Below, one piece after another: positions 25,714-34,704 of a stretch of DNA of 64,000 nt. The notes under the pieces were generated by a model that was given only the letters and a program-made list of their open reading frames with translations, was not told where the DNA came from and searched no databases. Position 1 is the first letter of the stretch, and every line of letters begins with the position of its first letter. The translations under genes were made by a program, and so were the position numbers. Origin of the DNA: Labilithrix sp. (GTDB lineage: Bacteria; Myxococcota_A; Polyangia; Polyangiales; Polyangiaceae); assembly GCA_019637155.1 (NCBI GenBank), contig JAHBWE010000009.1, positions 310,001 to 374,000 of the forward strand, written 5' to 3'.

Positions 25714-27127
25714 CCGCGGGCTCGCTCTTGCTCTCGGTCTTCGTCGCGGGCTCGTGCTTCGGCGGCCGCTTCGTCTTCGGCGCCGTCGCGCGCGCAGGCG
25801 CCGGCGGCGTCGCGGTCGACGGAGGCGGCGGCGAAGGCGGCGGTGCAGGCTCGGGCTCGACGCTCACGGTCGCCGGCGCGGTCTTCGTCGCGGGCGCGGT
25901 CGCGGGCGGCTGCGCCGCGGCGACGGCCGGCTCCGGGCGCGCCTTCGGCTGGCGCATCCACGCGAGGCCGAGCGTGCCCGCCGCCGCGAGCGAGACGAGC
26001 GCGGCGCCGACCCAGTACGAGCGCTTCGCCGGGACGGGCGCGGGCGCGACGGCGAGCGAGCCGACCGCGGCGGCGTCGATCGTGCTCTCCACGCGACCGT
26101 GGAACGACGGCACGATCGACATGTCCTGCGTGACGTGGCCCTGCGCCGACGGCACCTCTGCCGTCGCGGCGAAGGCGAGCGCGCCGCGGCTCTGCACGCT
26201 CGACTCGAGGATCGTCTCGATGCGGGACGCGGCCATCCGATCGGCGTGGAACGGCGCGAGCGCCGCGGCGAGCTCGCCGACGCTGCCGAAGCGGCGCCGC
26301 ACGTCCTTCTCGAGCGCGCGCGTGACGACGGCGGCGAGCTCGGCCGGCACGTGCGGCGAGTGCGCGCGTACGTCGCGCGGCGGGCGTCCCTGGATCTGCA
26401 TGCAGATGTCCGTCACCGTCTCGCCGTCGAACGGCATCTGGAGCGTGAGCATCGCGTAGAGGCAGACGCCGAGGGACCACACGTCCGCGCGCGGATCGAC
26501 GACGTTCGACGCGCGGATCTGCTCCGGCGCCATGTAGTGGACCGAGCCGATCAGCGTCGACGTGCTCGTCAGCGACACGTCGCGCGGCGCGGCCGCTTGC
26601 ATGCGCGTCGTGTCCTCGTCCGCGAGCTGCGCGAGCTTCACGACGCCGAAGTCGATCACCTTGATGAGGGCGCGACCGTCGCGGCGCTTGGTGAGGAACA
26701 GGTTCTTGAGCTTGAGGTCGCGATGCACCATCCCGAGCGCGTGCGCCTCGGCGAGGCCTTCGCACGCCTGCACGATGAAGGCGGAGGCCTCGTCGAGTGG
26801 CAGCCTCCCGCGCCGCTTCACGAGCGCGTGGAGATCGGTCCCGTCGATGTACTCCATCACGATGTACGGATCGCCCTCCGGCAGGCGATCGACGTCGAGG
26901 ACGCGCGCGACGTGCTCGCTCTTGATCCGCGCCGCCGCGCGCGCCTCGCGCTGGAACCGCGCGAGCGCGTCGGTGCCGGCCGCGCGGTCTTCCTTGATCA
27001 GCTTGATCGCGACCATCTCGTCGAGCCCGAGGTGGCGCGCGGCGAGCACGATCCCCATGCCGCCTTCTCCGAGCAGGCGCTCGACGCGGTACTTCCCCGC
27101 GATGACGGTCCCCGGAGCGAAGCTCAC
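25694..27127 (-). CDS. Eukaryote-type Ser/Thr protein kinase, single-pass membrane
   Basis: 477 residues. Kinase domain ~12-270: LLGEGGMGIVLAARH, ATP Lys in AIKLIKE, HRDLKLKN, VIDFGVVK, MAPEQ. The activation segment has several Ser/Thr (SLTSTSTLIGS). A membrane helix is near residues 360-380 (YWVGAALVSLAAAGTLGLAW). The outer tail is long and Pro/Ala/Lys-rich. It sits 18 bp after an FHA-sigma-54 activator and overlaps the TPR gene, forming a three-gene operon. The FHA domain upstream would suit phosphothreonine output from this kinase. Confidence 0.94.
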   Translation of the reverse strand: MSFAPGTVIAGKYRVERLLGEGGMGIVLAARHLGLDEMVAIKLIKEDRAAGTDALARFQREARAAARIKSEHVARVLDVDRLPEGDPYIVMEYIDGTDLHALVKRRGRLPLDEASAFIVQACEGLAEAHALGMVHRDLKLKNLFLTKRRDGRALIKVIDFGVVKLAQLADEDTTRMQAAAPRDVSLTSTSTLIGSVHYMAPEQIRASNVVDPRADVWSLGVCLYAMLTLQMPFDGETVTDICMQIQGRPPRDVRAHSPHVPAELAAVVTRALEKDVRRRFGSVGELAAALAPFHADRMAASRIETILESSVQSRGALAFAATAEVPSAQGHVTQDMSIVPSFHGRVESTIDAAAVGSLAVAPAPVPAKRSYWVGAALVSLAAAGTLGLAWMRQPKARPEPAVAAAQPPATAPATKTAPATVSVEPEPAPPPSPPPPSTATPPAPARATAPKTKRPPKHEPATKTESKSEPAGAYDKF

Positions 27128-27145
27128 GAAGGGATTATACGCACG

Positions 27146-28519
27146 CTATCCCTTCGCGATCCCGTGCTTGAGGAGGAGGCGCCAGAGCCACGAGCGATCG
27201 AGCCCCGAGAGGCGCGCCGCCGCGGATTGGTTTCCGCCCGTGTGCTGCATGAGGCGCGCGAGGTACGCCTGCGTGAAGCGCTCGACGAGCTCGTCCTTCT
27301 GATCGGCGTACGGCCGCGTGACGTCGATCATCCCTTCGATCGAGTCCGCCGCGATCGCCCCCGGCGGCGCGGACTCGCCCGGCAAGCGGCCGAGCGCGGC
27401 GAAGGCCTGCACGACGTTGCGGAGCTCGCGCACGTTGCCGGGCCAGCGCCGCGCGCGGAGCCGCTCGATCACGGGAGGAGGGAGCTCGCGCAGGCCCGCC
27501 GCGTGGGCGAAGCGCGTCGCGAGATCGGCGACGTCGTCGACGCGCTCGCGGAGCGGCGGCACCGCGAGCTCGACGACGGCGATGCGGTAATAGAGGTCCT
27601 CGCGGAAGCGCCCCGCGCGGACCTCGCTCCGGAGATCGCGGTGCGTCGCCGCGACGACGCGCACGCGGACGTGCTGCGAGCGATCGGAGCCCACCGGTCG
27701 GATCTCGCCCGACTCGAGCGCGCGGAGCAGCATCGGCTGCACGTCGAGCGGGAGCTCGCCGATCTCGTCGAGGAAGAGCGTGCCGCCGTCGGCGCTCTCG
27801 AACGCGCCCTTGCGCTGCTCGCTCGCGCCGGTGAACGCGCCGCGCTTGTGGCCGAAGAGCTCGCTCGCGACGAGCTCGGGCGCGATCGCGCCGCAGTTCA
27901 CGGTGACGAGCGGACCCTGCGCCACGGTCGACCCTTCGTGCAGCGCGCGCGACACGAGCTCTTTGCCGACTCCCGACTCGCCGGTGACGAGGACGGTGAC
28001 GAGCGAGCCTTCGAGCCGCGCGAGCGCGCCGAAGAGCGAGCGCATGCGGAGCGACGCGCCGATCATCCCGCGGTACACCGGCTCGGGGTACGGCTCGCCG
28101 CCTTCGATCGCGTCGAGGTCCGGATCGAGCGCGACCTCCACCGGACCGAGGTGGATGCGCGCGCCGGGCGCGAGGACGATCCCTTGCACGCGCTGCCCGA
28201 GGTAGAAGGTGCCGTTGCGGCTCCCGAGATCGCGGACGCTGATCCCCTCCGGCACGAGCCCGAGCTCGACGTGCGAGCGCGAGACGTTCGGGTTCTCGAT
28301 CCGGACGTCCGAGTCCGCCCCCGCGCCGAGGATGCAGGTCCCGCGCTCGAGGCGGAAGTCCTTCGGCGTCGCGCGCGCGCCCATCACGCGGACGATCGCG
28401 CCGAGCGGCTGCGCCATGCGGTGCGCGTTCGCGATCGTCTGCGTCTCTTGCGGAGGACCGCCTTTGCCCTTCGGCCTCGCCACGGACGCAGCATAGCCCA
28501 ATTCTTGGCCAGCACACAT
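27146..28519 (-). CDS. Sigma-54 activator with N-terminal FHA domain
   Basis: 457 residues from ATG at 28519, which has AAGG-type ribosome pairing 7 nt upstream; GTG 28483 has none. The FHA domain (~45-130) shows DVRIENPNVSRSHVEL and VRDLGSRNGTFYLG, the phosphothreonine-binding residues. The AAA+ domain has GESGVGKE, GHKRGAFTGA and GGTLFLDEIGE. The C-terminal Fis-type HTH is around NQSAAARLSGLDRSWLWRLL. No receiver domain, so activity should be controlled by a Ser/Thr kinase, probably the one encoded 18 bp downstream. Divergent from the PilZ gene. Confidence 0.94.
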   Translation of the reverse strand: MCAGQELGYAASVARPKGKGGPPQETQTIANAHRMAQPLGAIVRVMGARATPKDFRLERGTCILGAGADSDVRIENPNVSRSHVELGLVPEGISVRDLGSRNGTFYLGQRVQGIVLAPGARIHLGPVEVALDPDLDAIEGGEPYPEPVYRGMIGASLRMRSLFGALARLEGSLVTVLVTGESGVGKELVSRALHEGSTVAQGPLVTVNCGAIAPELVASELFGHKRGAFTGASEQRKGAFESADGGTLFLDEIGELPLDVQPMLLRALESGEIRPVGSDRSQHVRVRVVAATHRDLRSEVRAGRFREDLYYRIAVVELAVPPLRERVDDVADLATRFAHAAGLRELPPPVIERLRARRWPGNVRELRNVVQAFAALGRLPGESAPPGAIAADSIEGMIDVTRPYADQKDELVERFTQAYLARLMQHTGGNQSAAARLSGLDRSWLWRLLLKHGIAKG

Positions 28520-28541
28520 TCTCCTACCTTACGATTTGCGC

Positions 28542-28937
28542 ATGATTCACGAGCCGATCCGCAAGGCGTTCCGTCGCTACGTCCGCCTCGATTGCCAGGT
28601 CGTCCGCGACTTCGACTTCCAGCTCGTCGGCGATCTCGCGCTCGATCTCTCGCCGAAGGGGATGCTCGTGCGCGCGAGGAGACACGAGCGGCGTATCGCG
28701 CCGGTGCTCACCGGCGAGGAGGTCGTCATCTCCTTCAAGCCGCCGCGATCGAACGAGTGGTTCGACGCGCAGGGCGTCGTCGCGCGCGTGGTGCACGGAC
28801 GGCGGCCCGGCGACTACGGTCTCTCGTACGGCATCGAGCTCCACGGGCTCTCCGCCGACGACGAGCAGCGCCTCTTCGAGCACCTCCGCGGGACGAGCCG
28901 CCCCGACGCCCAGCGTCCGCCGCGCCCGCTCGCGTGA
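28542..28937 (+). CDS. PilZ-domain protein (c-di-GMP binding)
   Basis: 131 residues from ATG 28542. It is a single PilZ domain with both c-di-GMP motifs: RxxxR in KAFRRYVRL and D/NxSxxG as DLSPKG. About 22 bp separate its start from the divergent FHA-activator gene, so both promoters must overlap coding DNA. The stop overlaps the GTG of the next gene by 4 bp. A role as a small c-di-GMP effector is likely; the partner is unknown. Confidence 0.88.
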   Translation: MIHEPIRKAFRRYVRLDCQVVRDFDFQLVGDLALDLSPKGMLVRARRHERRIAPVLTGEEVVISFKPPRSNEWFDAQGVVARVVHGRRPGDYGLSYGIELHGLSADDEQRLFEHLRGTSRPDAQRPPRPLA

Positions 28938-30208
28938 GCCCGCACGAGCCTTCGCACCTCTCGCGCGAGGCGCTCGCCGACTACCTCCTCGAGCTCGGCG
29001 TCTTCCTCGCCTCGTACGGATGTCCGAGCTACCGGCTCGAGGACGTCATCCGTCAGGTCGCCGAGGCGGAGGGCCAGCGCGCGGAGCCGTTCGCGCTGCC
29101 GACCGGCCTCTTCCTCCGCGTGACGGGACCGGACGGGCACGGGCATCAGGTGCATCGCATGTCGCGCGTGCGCGACTGGGGCGTCGATCTCGCGCGGCTC
29201 ACGCTCATCGACGAGATCTTCAGCGCGGTCGTGGATCGGAAGGCGTCGATCGAAGAAGCGCGCGCGCGGATCCGCGAGGCGATCAGCCTCCCTCACCCGT
29301 GGTCGAAGCCGCTCGTCTTCTGCGCCACCGTCGTCCTCTCCGGCGCGGTCGCGGTGTTCTTCCAGGGCGGCCTCGTCGACGTCTTCGTCGCCGCCGTCGT
29401 CGGCGCCGTGATCGCGGGGAGCCGCGTCGCGCTCTCGAGCGGGACGAAGGGGACCGCGCGCCGCAACGCGCGCCTCTTGCTCAGCGACTTCCTCGGCGGC
29501 CTCGTCGCCGCGGCGTGCGCCGGCCTCGCCGTCATGCTGTGGCCGGAGGCGCGCCCGATGGTGATCGTGCCGGCGGGCGCGATCTCGCTCTTCCCCGGCA
29601 TGACGTTCACGACCGGCGTCGCGGAGGTCGCGCAGAAGAACATCGTCGCCGGCGGCGCGCGCCTCGTGGAGGCGGCCGTCACGCTGCTCCTCATCTTCTT
29701 CGGCGTCGCGCTCATGGACGGCCTCGCCGACGCGTTGCGCGTGGAGGTGCCGAGCTGGATCGCGACGACGGCGCCGGTCGGGCTCGGGATCGCGTGGCAG
29801 GCCGGCGCGCTCGCGGTGTCGTCGGTCGCGTTCGCGGCGCTCTTCCAGGTGCCGTGGCGGTGGCTCTGGGCGAGCGTCGCGTCGAGCGCGACGGGCTGGA
29901 TCGTCGCCGCGCTGCTCGTGCGGCTCCACTTCCCCGGGCACGTCGCGGCGTTCTGCGCGGCGCTCGCGGTGTGCATCCTCGCGAACGCCCTCGCGCGCGC
30001 GACGAACCGCCCGGCGCAGCTCTTCCAGCTCCCGGGCATGATGCTGCTCGTCCCCGGCAGCGTCGGCTTCCTCAGCCTCGGCGACTACTTCGAAGGGAAG
30101 GTCCTCGACGGGAACGCGCGCGTGTTCTCGATGATGCTCGCCGGGGCCGCCCTCGTGATCGGCGTTCTCGTCGCGAACGTCGTCGTGCCATCGCGTAAGC
30201 TCCTGTGA
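28934..30208 (+). CDS. ThrE/YjjP-type threonine/serine exporter family protein
   Basis: 424 residues from GTG 28934. The N-terminal cytosolic domain has the family motif SYGCPSYRLEDVI and ends near residue 115. About ten membrane helices follow in two five-helix halves (PLVFCATVVLSGAVAVFF onward), including LFPGMTFTTGVAEVAQ and LLVPGSVGFLSLG. In other bacteria the N- and C-half domains may be separate genes; here they are fused as in corynebacterial ThrE. Substrate by homology: Thr/Ser and perhaps small peptides. Overlaps both neighbours by 4 bp. Confidence 0.9.
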   Translation: MSPHEPSHLSREALADYLLELGVFLASYGCPSYRLEDVIRQVAEAEGQRAEPFALPTGLFLRVTGPDGHGHQVHRMSRVRDWGVDLARLTLIDEIFSAVVDRKASIEEARARIREAISLPHPWSKPLVFCATVVLSGAVAVFFQGGLVDVFVAAVVGAVIAGSRVALSSGTKGTARRNARLLLSDFLGGLVAAACAGLAVMLWPEARPMVIVPAGAISLFPGMTFTTGVAEVAQKNIVAGGARLVEAAVTLLLIFFGVALMDGLADALRVEVPSWIATTAPVGLGIAWQAGALAVSSVAFAALFQVPWRWLWASVASSATGWIVAALLVRLHFPGHVAAFCAALAVCILANALARATNRPAQLFQLPGMMLLVPGSVGFLSLGDYFEGKVLDGNARVFSMMLAGAALVIGVLVANVVVPSRKLL

Positions 30209-31221
30209 TCGAAATGAGCCGCCGTCGCGAAGCGATGATCGTTCGGGCCCTCGTCGGCGGGGGCGTCGTCGTCGCGATCGCTCTGGTGCTCGCGTTGCCG
30301 GTGAACGGGTCCGGTACGTCGGAGGTCGCGACGCGGCTGGGGCGCTTCCACATCCTCGCGCTCCATCTCCCGATCGGCGTCCTCGTCGCGACGTTGCTCG
30401 CGGAGGCGGGGACGCTCCTCCGCCGTCATCGCCGGCGCGCCGACGTCCTCGTCACGTCGCTCCTCCCGCTCCTCGTCCTCACCGGCTCTGCCGCGATCGT
30501 GCTCGGCGTGCTCCTCGCGTACGGGGAGTCGTACCCCGCGAAGCTCGTCGCGCGGCATCGAAACCTCACGCTCGCCGGCATCACGGTGGCGGCGCTCGCG
30601 ACGTTCGCGCTGCCGTACCGCGCGAAGGCCGGACGCTGGGGGCACCGCGCGCTCCTCGGCGCGGCGGCGGGGCTCGTCACGCTCGGCGCTCATTTCGGCG
30701 GCACGATCACGCACGGCGCGGACTTCCTGTTCTCGAGCGCGCTCGAGGCGTCGAAGCCGCCGGTCGTGCCGGACGATCACGATCACGATCGCGAGGGCGA
30801 CGACGCGGGCGCGGAGGAGCCGGTCGACGCAGAGGCGCCGCCGGACGCGACGATCGAGGACGCGGGCGCGCCAGCCGACGCGGTGGCGACAGCGCCGGCG
30901 CCGGTGCCGGTCGTTCGCGACGCCTCCGCGCCGGTTGCGCCGAAGCTCACGTCGAAGCAGATCGCGCAGTCGATGATGCTCAGGAAGTGCGCGCCGTGTC
31001 ACACGCGCAACTCGAAGGGCGGGCTCCGCGTCACCGATCTCTCGAACCTGAAGGCGGGCGAGGTCGTCCCCGGCGATCCGGCGAACAGCAAGCTCTACAC
31101 GCGCATGACGCTGCCGCTCGACGACGACGATCACATGCCGCCGCAAGGTGAGGCGCAGCCGACGGCCGGCGAGCTCGCCGCGGTCCGCAAGTGGATCACC
31201 GAGCTCGGCGCGGCGCCGTGA
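30205..31221 (+). CDS. Membrane protein (DUF2231-like) with C-terminal c-type cytochrome domain
   Basis: 338 residues from GTG 30205. Five or so membrane helices in residues 10-175, with conserved His in FHILALHLPIG and ARHRNLT. A flexible Asp/Ala/Pro linker with a HDHDRE segment leads to a small c-type heme domain: CAPCH (CxxCH), GGLRVTDLSNL, a possible axial Met, and DDDHMPPQGE. This resembles planctomycete-type cytochrome c modules. The heme would lie outside the membrane. Last gene of the PilZ-ThrE-cytochrome operon; the functional link among the three is unclear. Confidence 0.85.
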   Translation: MIEMSRRREAMIVRALVGGGVVVAIALVLALPVNGSGTSEVATRLGRFHILALHLPIGVLVATLLAEAGTLLRRHRRRADVLVTSLLPLLVLTGSAAIVLGVLLAYGESYPAKLVARHRNLTLAGITVAALATFALPYRAKAGRWGHRALLGAAAGLVTLGAHFGGTITHGADFLFSSALEASKPPVVPDDHDHDREGDDAGAEEPVDAEAPPDATIEDAGAPADAVATAPAPVPVVRDASAPVAPKLTSKQIAQSMMLRKCAPCHTRNSKGGLRVTDLSNLKAGEVVPGDPANSKLYTRMTLPLDDDDHMPPQGEAQPTAGELAAVRKWITELGAAP

Positions 31222-31228
31222 GCGTGAG

Positions 31229-31858
31229 TCACGCGCGCGTGCAGACGACGTGGAGGAACGGGCGGAGCGTGCCGTTGTGCATGGGCTCGTCGATCGGCGT
31301 GCAGCGGACGAGGCCGTACGGGCCGAAGTCGCGCTCGACCGTGACCTCGTCGTAGAAGAACAGGCGCATGCCGGGCTCGGTCTCGTACCAGTCGTCGCCG
31401 AGCTTGCGGCCGCGGCCGTACATCTCGGCGTCTTTCGCGATGAGCGTGAACACCATCGCTCCGTTCGGCGCGAGCTGGCGCGCGCAGTCGGCGAGGAGCT
31501 TCGTGCGGGCGGGCGGATCGAGCAAGTAGAGGAGGCCGAAGCAGAAGACCGCGTCGTACGTGCGGTCGTCGAACGGCATGTCGGTGACGGAGCCGTGGTG
31601 GATCGGGAAGTCGAGCCCGAGCTGCGAGCGCGCGAGCGCGATCGCGGTCTCGGAGACTTCGATCCCGGTCACGGCCATCCCCGCGTCGAGGAACGGCTTG
31701 GCGTTGCGGCCGTAGCCGGCTCCAGGGAGGAGCACGCTCCGCGCGCCGCGCTCCACGAAGAGGTCACGCGCGAGCAGCGCCGACCGGGTCGGCTCGGAGC
31801 CCCACACGGTCTTGTGCTTCGCGAACACCGTCTCCCAGAGGTGGGGCATCGCGATCAT
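31229..31858 (-). CDS. Class I SAM-dependent methyltransferase
   Basis: 209 residues from ATG at 31858; ATG 31849 is an alternative. SAM-binding motif I is [15 protein letters not shown], motif [11 protein letters not shown] with acidic Glu, then [19 protein letters not shown]. The overall form is like thiopurine- or tellurite-resistance-type small-molecule methyltransferases. A perfect palindrome (31859-31875) abuts the start, suggesting tight transcriptional control. Divergent from the heme A synthase gene. Substrate unknown. Confidence 0.87.
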   Translation of the reverse strand: MIAMPHLWETVFAKHKTVWGSEPTRSALLARDLFVERGARSVLLPGAGYGRNAKPFLDAGMAVTGIEVSETAIALARSQLGLDFPIHHGSVTDMPFDDRTYDAVFCFGLLYLLDPPARTKLLADCARQLAPNGAMVFTLIAKDAEMYGRGRKLGDDWYETEPGMRLFFYDEVTVERDFGPYGLVRCTPIDEPMHNGTLRPFLHVVCTRA

Positions 31859-31875
31859 GTAACAATGATTGTTAC
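31859..31875. promoter_or_regulatory. Perfect 17-bp AT-rich palindrome, candidate operator
   Basis: GTAACAAT, central G, ATTGTTAC. It sits directly before the methyltransferase ATG and 61 bp before the divergent heme A synthase start. It is strikingly AT-rich in this genome, and its length and form suit a dimeric MarR-, TetR- or MerR-type repressor. No regulator gene is adjacent. Confidence 0.65.
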
Positions 31876-31936
31876 GTGAAGCAACCCGTGAGCGGGCGGC
31901 TTGCTTCGGGGGCGGTTCGCGTCTACGTGAGCGGCC

Positions 31937-32956
31937 ATGGCGGCAGCGGCGGCAGCGGATCTCTCCCTGAAAGAGAAGAAAGTCGCGCGGTTGGGCTGGG
32001 CGGTCCTCGCGTGGAACGTCGCGGTCGTGCTGTGGGGCGCGTTCGTTCGGGCGTCGGGGTCGGGCGCGGGGTGCGGGCGACACTGGCCGCTCTGCAACGG
32101 CGAGGTGGTGCCGCGCGCAGAGAGCACGGCCACGCTCATCGAGGCGGCGCACCGCGTGACGAGCGGCCTCGCGCTCGTCGCGGTGGTCGCGCTCCTGGTC
32201 GTCGCGATGCGCAACCTGCCGAAGGGCCATCGCGCCCGTCGCGGCGCGGGGTTCGCGACGTTCTTCGTGTTCGGCGAGGCCGCCATCGGCGCCGCGCTCG
32301 TCTTGTTCGAGCTCGTCGCGCACGACGCCTCGATGAAGCGCGGCCTCTCGATGACGCTTCACCTCTGCAACACGTTCCTCCTCCTGGGCGCGCTCGCGCT
32401 GACGGCATGGTGGGCGCAGACGGGGCAGGGCGCGGTGGTGGAGGGGCGAGCGAAGGTGCCGTTTGCGCTTCGTTCCGTGGTGGTGCTTGCGCTTGGAGGG
32501 GTGTTGTTGCTGGGGGCGAGCGGGGCGGTGGCGGCGCTCGGCGATACGTTGTTCCCGGCGGCTTCGCTGCGGGAGGGGATCGCGCAGGACCTCTCGCCGC
32601 TCTCGCATGTGTTCCTGAAGCTGCGGATGCTTCATCCCATCATCGCGCTCGGCACCGGCATCCTCACGCTGGGGGCGGCGGGGGTCGTGCGGGCGCTCTC
32701 GACGTCGGAGCGCGCGTGGAAGCTCTCGCGCGGCGTCACGGTCCTGTTCGTCACGCAGTTCGCGTGCGGCATCCTGAACCTCACGCTCCTCGCGCCGATC
32801 GGGATGCAGCTCGTGCACCTCCTCCTCGCCGACGCGACGTGGATCATGCTCGTGCTCATGGGATGGGAAGCGCTCCGCGGCGCGGCGACGCCGGCCCCCG
32901 CGCTCGCGCCGGTAGCCGAGGGAGCGGGCTCGACGCCGGACGTCGCCGCGGTGTAG
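31937..32956 (+). CDS. ctaA: Heme A synthase (COX15/CtaA family)
   Basis: 339 residues, eight membrane helices. Converts heme O to heme A for cytochrome oxidase in the cytoplasmic membrane. The four conserved heme-ligand His sites are visible: [23 protein letters not shown] and LVHLLLAD. The first outer loop has the family Cys pair in [22 protein letters not shown] is the typical first-helix end. No other oxidase assembly genes are next to it in this window. Ends in a gap with strong hairpins before the convergent dehydrogenase gene. Confidence 0.92.
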   Translation: MAAAAAADLSLKEKKVARLGWAVLAWNVAVVLWGAFVRASGSGAGCGRHWPLCNGEVVPRAESTATLIEAAHRVTSGLALVAVVALLVVAMRNLPKGHRARRGAGFATFFVFGEAAIGAALVLFELVAHDASMKRGLSMTLHLCNTFLLLGALALTAWWAQTGQGAVVEGRAKVPFALRSVVVLALGGVLLLGASGAVAALGDTLFPAASLREGIAQDLSPLSHVFLKLRMLHPIIALGTGILTLGAAGVVRALSTSERAWKLSRGVTVLFVTQFACGILNLTLLAPIGMQLVHLLLADATWIMLVLMGWEALRGAATPAPALAPVAEGAGSTPDVAAV

Positions 32957-33122
32957 CCGGACGACGTAACGAGCAAGACGACCTCCCAGCGCCCCACGTG
33001 AGGACGTGGAAGCGAAGCGACGACGTAGTGCGGGCCATTAAAAGAAATGAATGAGGACCCTCAACGGTCCCCGCATCCTTGCGCGCCAAGCCCGCGCCGC
33101 GTGGTGGGTTGTGGTGCCGGGG

Positions 33123-33147
33123 CGCGCGACGTGCCACGCGTCGCGCG
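33123..33147. terminator. Strong hairpin in convergent gap
   Basis: CGCGCGACG (33123-33131) pairs perfectly with CGTCGCGCG (33139-33147) over a 7-nt loop. A second stem-loop, CCACGT-GAGG-ACGTGG, lies at 32994-33009. No T tract follows. The 242-bp gap between ctaA and the convergent dehydrogenase gene holds no gene. Confidence 0.5.
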
Positions 33148-33198
33148 TGTCCTTCCGGGTGGGGCCGTGGTTGAGGCGTTGAGTCTCTGACGGGCTCG

Positions 33199-33996
33199 CT
33201 ACGTGCCCAGCATCATGTCGAGGAAGGGGCCGGGGCCGATGAGGGTGGTGCCGCCGTCGATGAGGAGGGTGGTGCCGGTGATGTAGGTGGCGGCGGGGGA
33301 TACGAGGTAGAGGACGGCGCTCGCGACTTCGTCGATGGTGCCGTAGCGGGCGAGGGGGACGCGCTTCTTCAGCATGTCCTCGGCGCCGCCGGGGGCGAGG
33401 CGGGTCATGCCCTCCGTGCCTTCGATCGGGCCCGGCGCGACCGCGTTCACGCGTACGCCGAAGCGGCCCCACTCGAGCGCGAGGTCGCGCGTCAGCTTCT
33501 CGATGCCCGCCTTCGCCGCGCCGGCGTGGACCTGGAGCGGGGTCGGGACCTCCGCTTGCGTCGCGGTGATGCTCACGATGCTCGCGCCCGGCTTCACGAG
33601 GTGCTGGAACGACGCGCGGCATGCGTTGAACGTGCCGCAGAGATCGATGTCGATGACGGAGCGGAAGCCGTTCGCCGAGAGCGTCGCCGCCGGCGCGAGG
33701 AAGTTGCCGGCCGCGCTGTTGACGAGCACGTCGAGCGCGCCGACCGCGTTCACCGCCGCCTCGAGCGCGGCGTAGTCGCGGACGTCGCACGCGTGGCAGG
33801 TCGCCTCGCCGCCGGCGGCCTCGATGTCCTTCGCGACCGCCTCGAGCTTCGCGAGCGTGCGGCCGACGAGCGCGACCTTCGCGCCGTGCGCGGCGAGGAG
33901 CTTCGCGATCCCCGCGCCGATGCCGCTGCCGCCGCCGGTCACGAGCGCGCTCTTCCCCGCGAGGAGGTTCGGCGCGAAGATGGATGTAGATTGCAT
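33199..33996 (-). CDS. SDR oxidoreductase of the 2,4-dienoyl-CoA reductase type
   Basis: 265 residues. Rossmann motif TGGGSGIGAGIAK and NSAAGNF. The usual catalytic Tyr of YxxxK is absent; instead the segment reads LQVHAGAAKAGIEKLTRDLA, then WGRFGVRVNAVAPGPIEGTEG. This is the pattern of peroxisomal 2,4-dienoyl-CoA reductase (DECR2), which works without that Tyr. It would remove double bonds from unsaturated fatty acyl-CoA using NADPH during beta-oxidation. Last of four tightly spaced minus-strand genes starting at 35025. Confidence 0.87.
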   Translation of the reverse strand: MQSTSIFAPNLLAGKSALVTGGGSGIGAGIAKLLAAHGAKVALVGRTLAKLEAVAKDIEAAGGEATCHACDVRDYAALEAAVNAVGALDVLVNSAAGNFLAPAATLSANGFRSVIDIDLCGTFNACRASFQHLVKPGASIVSITATQAEVPTPLQVHAGAAKAGIEKLTRDLALEWGRFGVRVNAVAPGPIEGTEGMTRLAPGGAEDMLKKRVPLARYGTIDEVASAVLYLVSPAATYITGTTLLIDGGTTLIGPGPFLDMMLGT

Positions 33997-34020
33997 GTGA
34001 CTCCTCGGCGCGCGTGGGCG

Positions 34021-34323
34021 CTAATGGGGCGGGCGGCCTGCCTTCGCGTCGTCGCTCGCGACGGCGGCGAGGCCCGCGAGATCGGCGAGGCGGAGGGGGT
34101 GGAACGGGGGGCGCGGGGTGAAGGGGCGTGACGCGTCGCCGCCGCGCTCGGCGAGGAGGCGCGCGCAGAGCGCGACGCAGCTCTTGCCCTGGCACCATCC
34201 CGTGCCGAAGCCGGTGTAGCGCTTGAGCGACTCGATGTCGTCGTGACCGCGCTTCACCGCGTCCTCCAGCTCGTGGAGCGTGACGTCTTCGCAGCGGCAC
34301 ACGAGCACCTTCGCCAACGCCAT
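34021..34323 (-). CDS. Small BFD-like [2Fe-2S] protein
   Basis: 100 residues. Cluster ligands C9 and C11 (VCRCEDV) and C44 and C49 (GWCQGKSC) match BFD-like domains, found in bacterioferritin-associated ferredoxin or as small subunits of amino-acid or opine dehydrogenases. The last ~40 residues are Pro/Ala-rich and unstructured. It sits 3 bp after the QueD gene and 24 bp before the dehydrogenase, so it may pass electrons within this operon; that is inference. Confidence 0.85.
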   Translation of the reverse strand: MALAKVLVCRCEDVTLHELEDAVKRGHDDIESLKRYTGFGTGWCQGKSCVALCARLLAERGGDASRPFTPRPPFHPLRLADLAGLAAVASDDAKAGRPPH

Positions 34324-34326
34324 GCG

Positions 34327-34692
34327 CTACTCCTCGCCCTCGTACTCGCAGCGCGCGTCGCAGGTCTCGAAGACGGTCACGCGCGACAAGGACGGGATCG
34401 TCGTCTTCATGCGGTCCCAGATCCACTTCGCGAGGTTCTCGCTCGTGGGGTTCTCGAGGCCTTCGATCTCGTTCAGGTAGTGATGATCGAGCCGCTCGCC
34501 GAGCGGGGCCCACGCGTCGTAGAGGACGCCGTAGTCGATGAACCAACCCGTCTTCGGATCGACGGGGCCGCTGATCGCGAGCTCGATCTTGAACGAGTGC
34601 CCGTGGAGGCGCTCGCACTTGTGACCAGGAGCGACCATCGGCAGGCGATGGGCCGCCTCGAAGCGGAATTCGTGGACGAGTCGGACGCGCAA
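34327..34692 (-). CDS. queD: 6-carboxytetrahydropterin synthase / PTPS family
   Basis: 121 residues. Zinc ligands H15, H30 and H32 (AAHRL, LHGHSF) and catalytic C26 in CxxxHGH (CERLHGH), the arrangement of QueD. Also LDHHYLN and [12 protein letters not shown]. Acts in the queuosine/7-deazaguanine pathway, making 6-carboxytetrahydropterin from dihydroneopterin triphosphate. The start appears to be TTG at 34692; no ATG or GTG fits. No other que gene is in the window, so a pterin role other than queuosine cannot be excluded. Confidence 0.88.
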   Translation of the reverse strand: MRVRLVHEFRFEAAHRLPMVAPGHKCERLHGHSFKIELAISGPVDPKTGWFIDYGVLYDAWAPLGERLDHHYLNEIEGLENPTSENLAKWIWDRMKTTIPSLSRVTVFETCDARCEYEGEE

Positions 34693-34704
34693 AGCGCGGT
34701 GAGC

